Positions 42,646 to 50,520 are shown, counted from the stretch's first letter. The stretch is DNA of 64,000 nt from Streptomyces sp. A 4/2 (GCF_940670765.1 NZ_CALNVW010000016.1:124001-188000), one strand, 5' to 3'. The notes: generated by a model not told the origin, from the letters alone. Translations and numbers: made by a program.

Positions 42646-42661
42646 AGTTGTCCAGACCACT
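42646..42661. promoter_or_regulatory. DasR-like site (dre) upstream of the amidase
   Basis: AGTTGTCCAGACCACT agrees with ANTGGTCTAGACCANT except at two positions and also matches the classical chitinase repeat TGGTCYAGACCW. It lies in the 230-base gap upstream of the amidase. A TTGACG on the amidase strand (near 42610-42615) lies between it and the gene. Confidence 0.6.
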
Positions 42662-42762
42662 GGCATGGCCATTGACCTGCGAAGAAAGAGGAACAACCAG
42701 GCTCTGACGGAGGCGGGTCCGGCCGGTTCCGGCGGACTTCCGGGTACCGGGAGCGGGGCCGG

Positions 42763-43263
42763 TCAGCCCTGCTGGAACATCTCGGCGGGCAGCGGCTTCA
42801 GCAGCGCGTACAGGTCGTCGGTGATCGGCCGGTCCCAACTGGCGATCGTGACAAGGACGTTGTCGCTGCGGTCGAACTGGACGCAGGAGATGCGGCTTTC
42901 GGAGAGCTTCAGGCGTCGCACGATGAGGAGGTTGTCACCCTGCATCACCGGGGTGTCCTCGGTGTCGAGCACCTCGATGGGCTCGTCGTTCTCCAGCGCC
43001 GCCAGCAGCTGCGCCACCTCGAAGGGCACCTGCCCGTCGGTGAGCTCCCGGGCCGGGGAGCCCTCCGGCAGATTGCCGATGATCATCGCGGGTCCACGGC
43101 CGCCGAAGAGGTCGTACCGCAGGAAGACGCCCTGGCAGCTGCCGTCGGGAGCGGGAAGCAGTCCGGCGCCGAGATTGCCGGGCCAGTCACCCGGGTCCAT
43201 GGCCAGGACATCGAAATCCGGGCCCGCGGGAGTGGCGGCGCTGCGGCGGCGGAGGAAGGACAT
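42763..43263 (-). CDS. Hypothetical protein
   Basis: 166 residues beginning MSFLRRRSAAT, then DFDVLAMDPGDWPGNLGAGLLPAPDGSCQGVFLRYDLFG and EVAQLLAALENDEPIEVLDTEDTPVMQGDNLLIVRRLKL. It is soluble, acidic and without signal peptide. It looks like a conserved Streptomyces protein, but I cannot name the family. ATG 43263 starts the coherent sequence. It lies 231 bases upstream of the amidase start on the same strand, with the DasR-like site between them. Confidence 0.68.
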   Translation of the reverse strand: MSFLRRRSAATPAGPDFDVLAMDPGDWPGNLGAGLLPAPDGSCQGVFLRYDLFGGRGPAMIIGNLPEGSPARELTDGQVPFEVAQLLAALENDEPIEVLDTEDTPVMQGDNLLIVRRLKLSESRISCVQFDRSDNVLVTIASWDRPITDDLYALLKPLPAEMFQQG

Positions 43264-43387
43264 GCAGCCATGGTACGTGCCCCGGGCGGTCCGCCGAAGC
43301 CGGGGCACCCGGGGCCGCACCCGGTGGATTCACTGCCCGCGCCGCCCCCGGTACTCCCTGTCGACGACGGTGCCCCTCGGGTGGCCG

Positions 43388-43996
43388 CTACCGGTTCGCC
43401 GACTTCTGCCGTTCGTGGTGACGGGCCACCCTGGCGCGGTTCCCGCAGGACGGTTTGCACCACTCCTGACGCGGGTGCTCCTTGAGGAAGTAACGCACGC
43501 AGCGCGGGGCGTGGCAGGCGCGCAGCCGCTCGGCGTCCGGTCCGGCCAGAAAGGCCACGGCGGCGCGGGCGAGCGCGGCGGTCAGCGCCTGGCGCTCCTC
43601 GCTGACGGCACAGGACGGCCGCAGTACGGCGACCGGTTCCCCGTCCTGCGGCCAGCGCAGGACGGGCACGGTGGGGACGGCCGCCGCCGCGGCGTTGATC
43701 CTGGCGAGCGCCTCCTCCGGGGGCAGCAGACGCCGGGCGTCGGCGGGGCTCGGCGCTGCCGGAGCGACCGCGCGGGCGAACAGCGCCCGGACGGCCGCGC
43801 GCAGCTCCCGGACCGCCGTGAGCGTCTCGGCGTCCGCGACGACGGCACCGGCGCCGGGCACCTCGGCCAGGGCTTCGGCATGATCACGCACCCAGCGGCT
43901 CAGCCCCTCGGGGTGCTCCAGGTCATCGGCCACTCCCCCGTGTCCGTCGTGCCGGACGGTGAGGGCGAGATCGAGTACGAGAGTGCCGTCGGCCAT
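43388..43996 (-). CDS. CGNR zinc-finger (ABATE-type) putative regulator
   Basis: 202 residues. The N-terminal part is the helical ABATE domain (LVLDLALTVRHDG, LSRWVRDHAEALAEV, VRELRAAVRALFARAV). The C-terminus is the CGNR zinc finger with CHAPRCVRYFL and WCKPSCGNRARVARHHER. The family is thought to act in stress-induced transcription control. ATG 43996 has no ribosome site, but TAGCAT lies 7-12 bases upstream, as in leaderless genes. ATG 44026 is an alternative. Confidence 0.82.
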   Translation of the reverse strand: MADGTLVLDLALTVRHDGHGGVADDLEHPEGLSRWVRDHAEALAEVPGAGAVVADAETLTAVRELRAAVRALFARAVAPAAPSPADARRLLPPEEALARINAAAAAVPTVPVLRWPQDGEPVAVLRPSCAVSEERQALTAALARAAVAFLAGPDAERLRACHAPRCVRYFLKEHPRQEWCKPSCGNRARVARHHERQKSANR

Positions 43997-44097
43997 GACC
44001 GTAATGCTAGCTCTGCCGATGACCATTAGGAACGGGCCCTGGGCCCCGCCCGACAGCGCCGACCGACAGCTCCGCCCGACAGCCCCGTCCGACAGCC

Positions 44098-44340
44098 TCA
44101 GGTCAGATCGAAGTCGCCGTCGCGCGCACCCAGCACGAAGGCCCGCCATTCGCCGGGGTCGAAGATCAGCGACGGGCTGTCCGGCCTGCCGCCGTTGCGC
44201 ATCGCGATGAACCCCTCGACGAAGGCGATCTGAACGTCGCCCCGCCCCTGGCTCCCCGACTGCCAGTCGGCGTCGGTGAGATCGAGATCCGGCTTGTCCC
44301 AGCCCACAAGGGGTCGCTGAGGGGTGGTGCTGTCGGCCAC
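44098..44340 (-). CDS. DUF397 domain protein
   Basis: 80 residues: DADWQSGSQGRGDVQIAFVEGFIAMRNGGRPDSPSLIFDPGEWRAFVLGARDGDFDL is the DUF397 domain. In Streptomyces these small proteins usually sit beside an XRE regulator (BldB/AbaA-like modules) and act in development or antibiotic control. Here no XRE partner is adjacent, so it is an orphan copy. The start follows a GGGAGGAGC-type ribosome site. Confidence 0.85.
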   Translation of the reverse strand: MADSTTPQRPLVGWDKPDLDLTDADWQSGSQGRGDVQIAFVEGFIAMRNGGRPDSPSLIFDPGEWRAFVLGARDGDFDLT

Positions 44341-44438
44341 GTCCGTGCTCCTCCCGGTTCGTCGTCCGAGGCCACACTAGCGAGCGGCGCGCCCGCCGGA
44401 CAGGCCACGGCCGGCCGCAGTGACCGTGGCCGCCGCGG

Positions 44439-45731
44439 TCAGCCGGTGGGCGGTTCCGAGCCCACCAGCCACATGGAGAAGAACTGCGAGCCACCGCCGT
44501 AGGCGTGCCCGAGCGCCTTGCGGGCACCGTCCACCTGGTGCTCCCCGGCCTGTCCGCGCACCTGCAGAGCCGCCTCGGCGAACCTGATCATGCCGGAGGC
44601 GCCGATGGGGTTGGTGGAGAGAACACCCCCCGAGGGGTTCACCGGAAGGTCTCCGTCGAGTTCGGTGACGCCGGACTCGGTGAGTTTCCAGCCCTCGCCC
44701 TCGGCGGCGAATCCCAGGTTCTCCAGCCACATCGGCTCGTACCAGGAGAACGGCACGTACATCTCCACGGCGTCGATCTCCCGGCGCGGGTCGGTGATAC
44801 CGGCCTGCCGGTACACATCGGCCGCGCAGTCCTTGCCCGCCTGCGGTGACACGAAGTCCTTGCCCGCGAACAGCGTCGGCTCGCTGCGCATGGCACCGCC
44901 GTGCACCCAGGCGGGCGGCTGCGGTGAACGGGCCGCGCCCGCACGGTCGGTGAGGACCATCGCGCAGGCGCCGTCCGACGAGGGGCAGGTCTCGGAGTAC
45001 CGGATCGGGTCCCAGAGCATCGGCGACGCCTGGACCTTCTCCAGGGTGATGTCCTTCTCGTGGAGATGCGCGTAGGGGTTCTTCAGCGCGTTGCGGCGGT
45101 CCTTGTACGCGACGAGCGAGCCCACGGTGTCGGGGGCTCCGGCCCGGCGCATGTACGCCCGCACGTGCGGGGCGAAGAATCCGCCCGCACCGGCGAGCAG
45201 GGGCTGCTGGAAGGGAACGGGCAGGGAGAGCCCCCACATGGCGTTGGACTCGGACTGCTTCTCGAAGGCGAGGGTGAGGACGGTCCGGTGCACCCGGGCC
45301 GCGACCAGGTTGGACGCGACGAGCGCGGTGGATCCGCCCACCGAGCCCGCCGTGTGCACCCGCATCATCGGCTTGCCGACGGCGCCCAGCGCGTCGGCGA
45401 GGTAGAGCTCGGGCATCATCACGCCCTCGAAGAAGTCCGGCGCCTTGCCGATGACGACCGCGTCGATGTCCGACCACGTCAACTGGGCGTCGTCGAGCGC
45501 CCGTCGGGCGGCCTCGCGGACCAGCCCGGCGATGGACACGTCGTGCCGGGCCGCGACATGGTGGGTCTGGCCGATACCGACGACCGCGACGGGTTCCTTG
45601 TGCGCCGCGCTCCGGGACCCGGCCGCGCCCTGCGGACCCGCTGCACCCCGCGGACCCGCTGCACCTTGCCGACTCACTGCGCCTTGCGGACTCGCTGCAC
45701 CTTGCGGACTCACTGCGCCTTGTGGACTCAC
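44439..45731 (-). CDS. Thiolase-like protein (Ltp3-like) with N-terminal hexapeptide repeats
   Basis: 430 residues. GTG 45731 follows GAAGGAGAGG and overlaps the upstream stop by 4 bases, fixing the start. Residues 1-42 are seven hexapeptides (SPQGAV, SPQGAA, SRQGAA, GPRGAA and others) foreign to thiolases. From 43 on (HKEPVAVVGIGQTHH) it is a SCP2-thiolase/lipid-transfer-type domain: AGSVGGSTALVASNLVAA, CPSSDGACAMVLTD, LPVNPSGGVLSTNPIGASG and GHAYGGGSQFFSMWLV. The last has Gly/Ser where condensing thiolases have Cys, so it probably performs non-condensing acyl-CoA cleavage. With the next two genes it resembles Ltp3/Ltp4/Rv3521 of M. tuberculosis. Confidence 0.85.
   Translation of the reverse strand: MSPQGAVSPQGAASPQGAVSRQGAAGPRGAAGPQGAAGSRSAAHKEPVAVVGIGQTHHVAARHDVSIAGLVREAARRALDDAQLTWSDIDAVVIGKAPDFFEGVMMPELYLADALGAVGKPMMRVHTAGSVGGSTALVASNLVAARVHRTVLTLAFEKQSESNAMWGLSLPVPFQQPLLAGAGGFFAPHVRAYMRRAGAPDTVGSLVAYKDRRNALKNPYAHLHEKDITLEKVQASPMLWDPIRYSETCPSSDGACAMVLTDRAGAARSPQPPAWVHGGAMRSEPTLFAGKDFVSPQAGKDCAADVYRQAGITDPRREIDAVEMYVPFSWYEPMWLENLGFAAEGEGWKLTESGVTELDGDLPVNPSGGVLSTNPIGASGMIRFAEAALQVRGQAGEHQVDGARKALGHAYGGGSQFFSMWLVGSEPPTG
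45606..45731 (-). repeat. Seven tandem 18-bp repeats at the 5' end of the thiolase-like gene
   Basis: On the coding strand, units of the form GYGAGTCCGCAAGGYGCA run from the GTG start at 45731 to 45606, exactly 7 x 18 bases, the last three more degenerate. Each encodes one hexapeptide. Units 1, 2 and 4 begin with GTG, each of the latter two preceded by CAAGG, so several in-frame starts may be usable. Confidence 0.9.
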
Positions 45732-46774
45732 TGGGCCTCTCCTTCGAGGACGGCGACCAGGTTCTGTTGCAGACAGGGGCCGGACGTGGCGTGGGCCAGG
45801 GCGCGGTCGGACTCGCCCCGGTGGATCCGGGCCGCTGCCTCGCCGAGCCGGATGAGCCCGGCCGCCATGACGGGGTTGGCGGCGAGCGCGCCGCCCGACG
45901 GGTTGACGCGGACGTCGTCGCCGAGGTCCAGCGCCTTGCGCAGCACGACTTCCTGGGAGGAGAACGGGGCGTGCAGTTCGGCGGTGTCCACCGGGCGTTC
46001 GAAGGCCCCGGCGCGCTCGGCGGCGAGCCGGGCGGACGGCGAGTCGGTGAGGTCGCGCACGCCCAGGCTGTGCGCCTCGATGCGGTGGTCCATCCCGCGG
46101 ATCCAGGCGGGCCGTCCGCACAGCTCGCGGGCCCGGTCCCCCGCGGCGAGGACGACGGCCGCCGCGCCGTCCCCGACGGGCGGGCAGTCGCCGGTGCGCA
46201 GCGGCTGTACGACATAGCCGCCCTGCGGCCGGGCGCCGCGCAGTTGGGCATGCGGGTTGTCCGCGGCGGCGCCCCGGCTGCGGGCCGCGATCTCGGCGAG
46301 CGCCGGTTCCCCGGTGTCCCCCGCGTCGATCAGTGCCTGTGCCTGGAGCGCGGCGAGCGCCACCGAGTCGGGCCAGAGCGGCGCGACGTAGTACGGGTCG
46401 AGCTGCCGGGTCAGTACGTCCCTGACCACGCCGGGCGAGGACTTGCCGTACGAGTAGACGAGCGCGGTGTCCGCCTCGCCGGTGAGCAGTTTGACCCAGG
46501 CCTCGTACAGCGCCCAGGCCCCGTCCATCTCCACATGGGACTCCGAGATGGGCGGCCAGGCGCCGACCCCGTCGAGCGTCATGGTGAAGGAGAAGGCCCG
46601 TCCGGCGAGGTAGTCGCTCGACCCGGAGCAGGTGAAGTCGATGTCGCTCGCCTTCAGCCCGGTCTGCGCGAGGACTCCGTGCAGGACGGGCATCACCATC
46701 TCGACCTCGGAGAGGTCGTCTGTGCTCCGCCGGTGGTCGGTCTGCGCGAAGGCGACGATCGCGACCTCTCGCAT
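45728..46774 (-). CDS. Thiolase-like lipid-transfer protein (Ltp4-like)
   Basis: 348 residues of the thiolase superfamily: REVAIVAFAQTDHRR, KASDIDFTCSGSSDYLAGRAFSFTM, SHVEMDGAWALYEAWVKLLTGEADTALVYSYGKSS and VNPSGGALAANPVMAAG. The nucleophile position is in SGSSDYL-type context without the usual condensing Cys environment. Length agrees with Rv3522 (Ltp4). ATG 46774 follows AAGGAG by three bases and overlaps the DUF35 stop by one base. It likely acts with the DUF35 protein as a retro-aldolase or thiolase on branched side-chain CoA esters. Confidence 0.85.
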   Translation of the reverse strand: MREVAIVAFAQTDHRRSTDDLSEVEMVMPVLHGVLAQTGLKASDIDFTCSGSSDYLAGRAFSFTMTLDGVGAWPPISESHVEMDGAWALYEAWVKLLTGEADTALVYSYGKSSPGVVRDVLTRQLDPYYVAPLWPDSVALAALQAQALIDAGDTGEPALAEIAARSRGAAADNPHAQLRGARPQGGYVVQPLRTGDCPPVGDGAAAVVLAAGDRARELCGRPAWIRGMDHRIEAHSLGVRDLTDSPSARLAAERAGAFERPVDTAELHAPFSSQEVVLRKALDLGDDVRVNPSGGALAANPVMAAGLIRLGEAAARIHRGESDRALAHATSGPCLQQNLVAVLEGEAQ

Positions 46775-47730
46775 CAGATCAGCTCCTTGTAGGTGTCGTA
46801 GTCGGCGTCGGGCTCGCCGGTGGGCCGGTAGTGGTCGGGGAAGCGCCCGCCCTCGGTCCACACCGGTTCGACGCGCAGCCCCATCCGCACCTGGTCGTAC
46901 GGGATGCCGCCGATGCGGCCGTGCAGCGGGAGGCCGGCTCCGTCCAGCGCGATATGCCCGTAGACGTAGGGCACTTCGATGTCGAGACCGCGGGCCTTGA
47001 TGTTGACGATGCAGTACGTCGTGAGGGTGCCCGCGGGGCCGACCTCGACCTGCTCGTCCGTCGCGACTCCGCAGGTGGGGCAGGCGCCGCGCGGAGGTAC
47101 GTACACCTTGCGGCAGGACGGGCAGCGCTCGCCGACGGTCTTGCGTCCGGCGAGGGCGTTGATGTAGTCGCTCTGGGCGCGGCCGGGGCTGTAGACGTAG
47201 TCGAGGCGGGCCTGCGCGATGATGCCGGTGACCGTGTCCGCGAACTCGCCGGTGTGCGGGGTCGCGGCGCCGGGCTCGCCCTCGTACGGCTCGAAGCAGG
47301 CGATGTCCGTGATGGCGCCGGTGCGTTCACCGGCCCAGCGGATGCGGACCCGCTGCCCGGTGCGGACGGCGTCGTGGCCCGTCGCGTCGAGGACGTGGAG
47401 CAGCGCGGTGTCGGCTCCGTCGAGTTTCACCAGCACCCAGGCGAACGGGGTGGCCAGCGGCTGGTCGCGCCGCGGGTCCGGATTCCAGGCCCAGGTGGTG
47501 ACCGTCCCGGTCGGGGCCACCTCGACGAGGTCGCGTATCTCGTCGGCGGTGACCGGGTCGTACTCGACCGGGGGTACCAGGACCTTGCCGTCGCTGGTCC
47601 GCACCCCCAGGACGGTGCGCTCGCGCAGTCCGGTCAGGAAGGCGCTCTGCACGGGCCCGAGGGAGCGGGTGAAGGGGAACTCGACGACGAGGGGGGCGCG
47701 GAGCACCTCCGGTGAGGGAGCGGCTGTCAT
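46774..47730 (-). CDS. Double DUF35 (OB-fold plus rubredoxin-like zinc ribbon) acyl-CoA-associated protein
   Basis: 318 residues built from two DUF35-like halves. The N-terminal half (about 25-150) has the OB fold (GTVTTWAWNP, TPFAWVLVKLDGADTALLHVL) but lacks the zinc Cys pairs. The C-terminal half has them (C203, C206, C217, C220; ERCPSCRKVY...GACPTCG) followed by a second OB fold (GTLTTYCIVNIKARG, VPYVYGHIALDGA). Such proteins partner thiolase-like aldolases in sterol side-chain degradation (compare Rv3521). It is the first gene of a three-gene coupled operon with both thiolase-like genes. Confidence 0.85.
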   Translation of the reverse strand: MTAAPSPEVLRAPLVVEFPFTRSLGPVQSAFLTGLRERTVLGVRTSDGKVLVPPVEYDPVTADEIRDLVEVAPTGTVTTWAWNPDPRRDQPLATPFAWVLVKLDGADTALLHVLDATGHDAVRTGQRVRIRWAGERTGAITDIACFEPYEGEPGAATPHTGEFADTVTGIIAQARLDYVYSPGRAQSDYINALAGRKTVGERCPSCRKVYVPPRGACPTCGVATDEQVEVGPAGTLTTYCIVNIKARGLDIEVPYVYGHIALDGAGLPLHGRIGGIPYDQVRMGLRVEPVWTEGGRFPDHYRPTGEPDADYDTYKELI

Positions 47731-47827
47731 GGGTGGGCTCCAATTTCTCCGCGGCGGGCGGGGGTAGCTCCGGCGGCGCCGGAGGGGAGGGCGGGGCATG
47801 AGGAAGGGGGGCGAGGACGTCCCGGGG

Positions 47828-48628
47828 TCAGGCCCGGCGGTAGACCGGCGGGCGCTTCTCGGCGAAGGCCCGGGAGCCCTCCTTGGCGTCGGCCGTGTCG
47901 AACACCGGCCATCCACGGGCCAGTTCGGCCTTCAGCCCCTCGGTCTCGGTCAGCTCGGCGGTCTCGTACACCGACGCCTTGACGGCCTCGACGGCGAGCG
48001 GCCCGCAGTCGTTGATCTGTCCGGCGATCTCCAGGGCCTTCTCCAGTGCGGTGCCGTCGGGGACGACATGCCCGATGAGTCCGACGGCGGCGGCTTCGGC
48101 GGCGGTGTACGGGCGCCCGGTGAGCAGCATTTCCAGTGCGTGGGTACGGGGGATCTGGCGCTGGAGCCGGACGGTCGAACCGCCGATCGGGAACAGCCCC
48201 CGCTTGACCTCGAAGAGGCCGAAGGTGGCGCTCTCGCCACCGACCCGGATGTCGGTGCCCTGAAGGATTTCCGTGCCGCCCGCGACGCAGTACCCCTCGA
48301 CCGCGGCGATCACCGGTTTCCGCGGGCGGTGGTGGCGGAGCATCGCCTTCCAGTGCAGATCGGGGTCGGCCTTCAACCGGTCCCGGTACTGGTCGCCCTC
48401 CATTCCGCGGCCCGCGAGGGCCTTGAGGTCCATGCCCGCGCAGAACGCGCCGCCCGCTCCGGTGAGTACCACCGAGCGGACCGTGTCGTCCTCGTCGGCC
48501 TCCAGCCAGCCGTCGTACAGGCCGACCAGCATCGGCAGCGAGAGCGCGTTCTTCGCCTCGGGCCTGTTCAGAGTGAGCACAAGTGTGGCGCCTTCACGCC
48601 GCACGGTGAGGTGTTCGGTACCACCCAT
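47828..48628 (-). CDS. Enoyl-CoA hydratase/isomerase (crotonase; EchA19-like)
   Basis: 266 residues: LTLNRPEAKNALSLPMLVGL, TGAGGAFCAGMDLKAL (oxyanion hole), KPVIAAVEGYCVAGGTEILQGTDIRVGGESATFGLFEVKRGLFP with the catalytic Glu region, and ALEMLLTGRPYTAAEA. Length equals that of M. tuberculosis EchA19 (266), which hydrates unsaturated steroid side-chain CoA esters and is also divergent from fadD19. ATG 48628 has GGGAGGAC upstream. A KstR-consensus site lies 24-37 bases upstream. It is 97 bases upstream of the DUF35 operon on the same strand. Confidence 0.88.
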   Translation of the reverse strand: MGGTEHLTVRREGATLVLTLNRPEAKNALSLPMLVGLYDGWLEADEDDTVRSVVLTGAGGAFCAGMDLKALAGRGMEGDQYRDRLKADPDLHWKAMLRHHRPRKPVIAAVEGYCVAGGTEILQGTDIRVGGESATFGLFEVKRGLFPIGGSTVRLQRQIPRTHALEMLLTGRPYTAAEAAAVGLIGHVVPDGTALEKALEIAGQINDCGPLAVEAVKASVYETAELTETEGLKAELARGWPVFDTADAKEGSRAFAEKRPPVYRRA

Positions 48629-48651
48629 GACCGTCCTCCCGTCTCAAGACG

Positions 48652-48665
48652 TAGAACAGGTTGCA
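48652..48665. promoter_or_regulatory. KstR-consensus site between echA19-like and fadD19-like genes
   Basis: TAGAACAGGTTGCA satisfies the published mycobacterial/rhodococcal KstR consensus TNNAACNNGTTNNA at every defined base. It lies in the divergent promoter of the two genes whose counterparts are KstR targets in mycobacteria. Confidence 0.6.
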
Positions 48666-48689
48666 GGAGGTGGGGTTCCAGTTCAATAG

Positions 48690-48711
48690 TTTTCTGACAC
48701 TCAGTCAGATT
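48690..48711. promoter_or_regulatory. Palindromic site TTTTCTGA-N6-GTCAGATT (copy 1)
   Basis: The core TCTGAC-ACTCA-GTCAGA is a perfect 6-bp inverted repeat. The 8+8 base arms and 6-base spacing are identical to the site at 58130-58151. It lies 83-104 bases before the fadD19-like start and 25 bases from the KstR-like site. Confidence 0.65.
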
Positions 48712-48793
48712 TCTTCGCGGGGCCTCTTCCCACTTTCCGTGCGCGGCGCTGTAATGACCGGCGGGTCACTGGACGCCGGCGTCAGGAGAAGTG

Positions 48794-50416
48794 GTGGAGT
48801 ACAACCTTGCCGACCTGTTCGAGTCCGTCGTCGACGCGGTCCCGGACCGCGAGGCACTCGTCTTCATCGACCACCCCGGCACGGGGGCGGAGCGCAGACT
48901 CACCTATGCCGAACTGGACACAGCGGCCAACCGCATCGCGCACCATCTGATCGACAGCGGCATCGGCCCCGGCGAGCATCTGGGGCTCCACCTCTACAAC
49001 GGGGTGGAGTACCTGCAGACGGTGCTCGGCTGCCTCAAGGCGCGCATCGTGCCGGTCAACGTCAACTACCGTTACGTGGAAGACGAGTTGGTCTACCTCT
49101 ACCGCGACGCCGATCTCGCGGCGCTGGTCTTCGACGCGGAGTTCACCGAGCGGGTGGCGGCTGCCCTGCCGCAGACGGAGAAGCTGCGCCATCTCGTACG
49201 GGTCGGGGCGCCTCCCGAGGGGGCGCCGGAGCCCGGGATCGCGCCGGTGGCGTATGCGGAGGCCGAGGCGGCGGGAGCGCCCGGACGCGGCTTCGGACCC
49301 CGGTCCGCGGACGACCAGTTCATCATCTACACCGGGGGCACCACGGGGATGCCCAAGGGGGTGATGTGGCGTGCGGAGGACCTGTTCTTCTCCGGGCTCG
49401 GCGGCGGCGCCCCGACGGGTGAGCCGGTCGGCACGCCGGAGGAGCTGGCCGAGCGGGTGGCCGCGGGCGGCGACGGGATCACCTTCTTCCCCACGCCCCC
49501 GCTGATGCACGGCACCTCCACCCTCACCGCCTTCATCGCCCTGAACTTCGGTCAGCGCATCGTCATCCACCGGAAGTTCGTGCCCGACGAGGTGCTCCGT
49601 ACGATCGAGAAGGAGAAGGTCACCAGCGTGTCGCTGGTCGGCGACGCGATGCTGCGCCCGCTGGTCGACGCCCTCCGGGGGCCGCTCGAAGGCACGGACT
49701 GCTCGGCGCTGTTCAGCGTCTCCAGCTCGGGCGCGATCATGTCGGACACGGTGCGCGCGCAGTTCCAGGAACTCGTGCCGAACGCCATGCTGCTCAACAA
49801 CTTCGGTTCGTCGGAGTCCGGGTTCAACGGCACCGCGACACCCGACTCGGGCCCGGACAAGGGGTTCAGGCTGCGGATGAACTCCCGTACGGCGGTGGTC
49901 GATCCGGCCACGTACCGCCGGGTCGCCGTCGGGGAGGTGGGCCGGATCGCCCAGCGCGGGCATGTCCCGCTCGGCTACTACAACGACCCGAAGAAGACCG
50001 CGGAGACCTTCTTCGAGGCCGACGGGGAGCGCTGGGTGCTGCTCGGTGACATGGCAACCGTCGACGAGGAGGGCATCGTCACCGTCCTGGGGCGTGGCTC
50101 GCAGTGCATCAACACCGGCGGCGAGAAGGTGTATCCGGAAGAGGTCGAGCAGGCGCTCAAGTCCCACCCCGATGTGTACGACGCCCTGGTGGCCGGGGTA
50201 CCGGACGCCAAGTGGGGCAACCATGTGGCGGCCGTGGTGCAGGTGCGCTCCGGGGCGGACGAGCCCAGCCTCGACGAGATCCAGGCCCACTGCCGCACCA
50301 GGATCGCCGGATACAAGGTCCCCCGCCAGCTGGTGATCGCGCCGGAGATCCAGCGGTCGCCGAGCGGCAAGGCCGACTACCGCTGGGCGCGCGGGGTGGC
50401 GGTGGCGGCCGAATAG
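48794..50416 (+). CDS. Long-chain/steroid acyl-CoA synthetase (FadD19-like)
   Basis: 540 residues of the AMP-forming acyl-CoA ligase family: P-loop YTGGTTGMPKGVMW, LNNFGSSESGFNG, GYYNDPKKTAETFFE, GDMATVDEEGIVTVLGRGSQCINTGGEKVYPEEVE and the catalytic C-terminal Lys in SPSGKADYRW. Start region, NVNYRYVEDELVYL and CINTGGEKVYPEEVE closely resemble M. tuberculosis FadD19, which activates C27 sterol side chains. GTG 48794 has AGGAG five bases upstream; GTG 48791 is too close to it. Divergent from the echA19-like gene. Confidence 0.87.
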   Translation: MEYNLADLFESVVDAVPDREALVFIDHPGTGAERRLTYAELDTAANRIAHHLIDSGIGPGEHLGLHLYNGVEYLQTVLGCLKARIVPVNVNYRYVEDELVYLYRDADLAALVFDAEFTERVAAALPQTEKLRHLVRVGAPPEGAPEPGIAPVAYAEAEAAGAPGRGFGPRSADDQFIIYTGGTTGMPKGVMWRAEDLFFSGLGGGAPTGEPVGTPEELAERVAAGGDGITFFPTPPLMHGTSTLTAFIALNFGQRIVIHRKFVPDEVLRTIEKEKVTSVSLVGDAMLRPLVDALRGPLEGTDCSALFSVSSSGAIMSDTVRAQFQELVPNAMLLNNFGSSESGFNGTATPDSGPDKGFRLRMNSRTAVVDPATYRRVAVGEVGRIAQRGHVPLGYYNDPKKTAETFFEADGERWVLLGDMATVDEEGIVTVLGRGSQCINTGGEKVYPEEVEQALKSHPDVYDALVAGVPDAKWGNHVAAVVQVRSGADEPSLDEIQAHCRTRIAGYKVPRQLVIAPEIQRSPSGKADYRWARGVAVAAE

Positions 50417-50442
50417 GGTCTGCCCGGCCGGCCCTTGCCGGG

Positions 50443-50520
50443 CCCGCGGAACGTCGCACGGCAGGCGCTCGGGGACACCCCGAGCGCCTCGTGCAGATGG
50501 ACACGAAACACCTTCGGCTC
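50443..50520 (-). pseudogene. Possible remnant of an AraC-family regulator C-terminus
   Basis: On the minus strand the sequence EPKVFRVHLHEALGVSPSAC, continuing RATFRG, resembles the end of the second helix-turn-helix of AraC/GlxA-type regulators (usual form F..ALGVSPxAYR..F). No further AraC sequence is found around it and the frame then runs into unrelated sequence. It may be a decayed fragment, or a coincidence created by the hairpin in the same bases. Confidence 0.35.
50463..50489. terminator. Hairpin between fadD19-like and chorismate mutase genes
   Basis: A perfect 12-bp stem (50463-50474 with 50478-50489) with a three-base loop ACA, 47 bases after the ligase stop, in a convergent gap. 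Confidence 0.65.

Noticed and set aside
45606..45731. Tandem repeats considered as a CRISPR-like array
   Set aside because: The 18-bp units are contiguous with no spacers and are translated in frame as hexapeptides.
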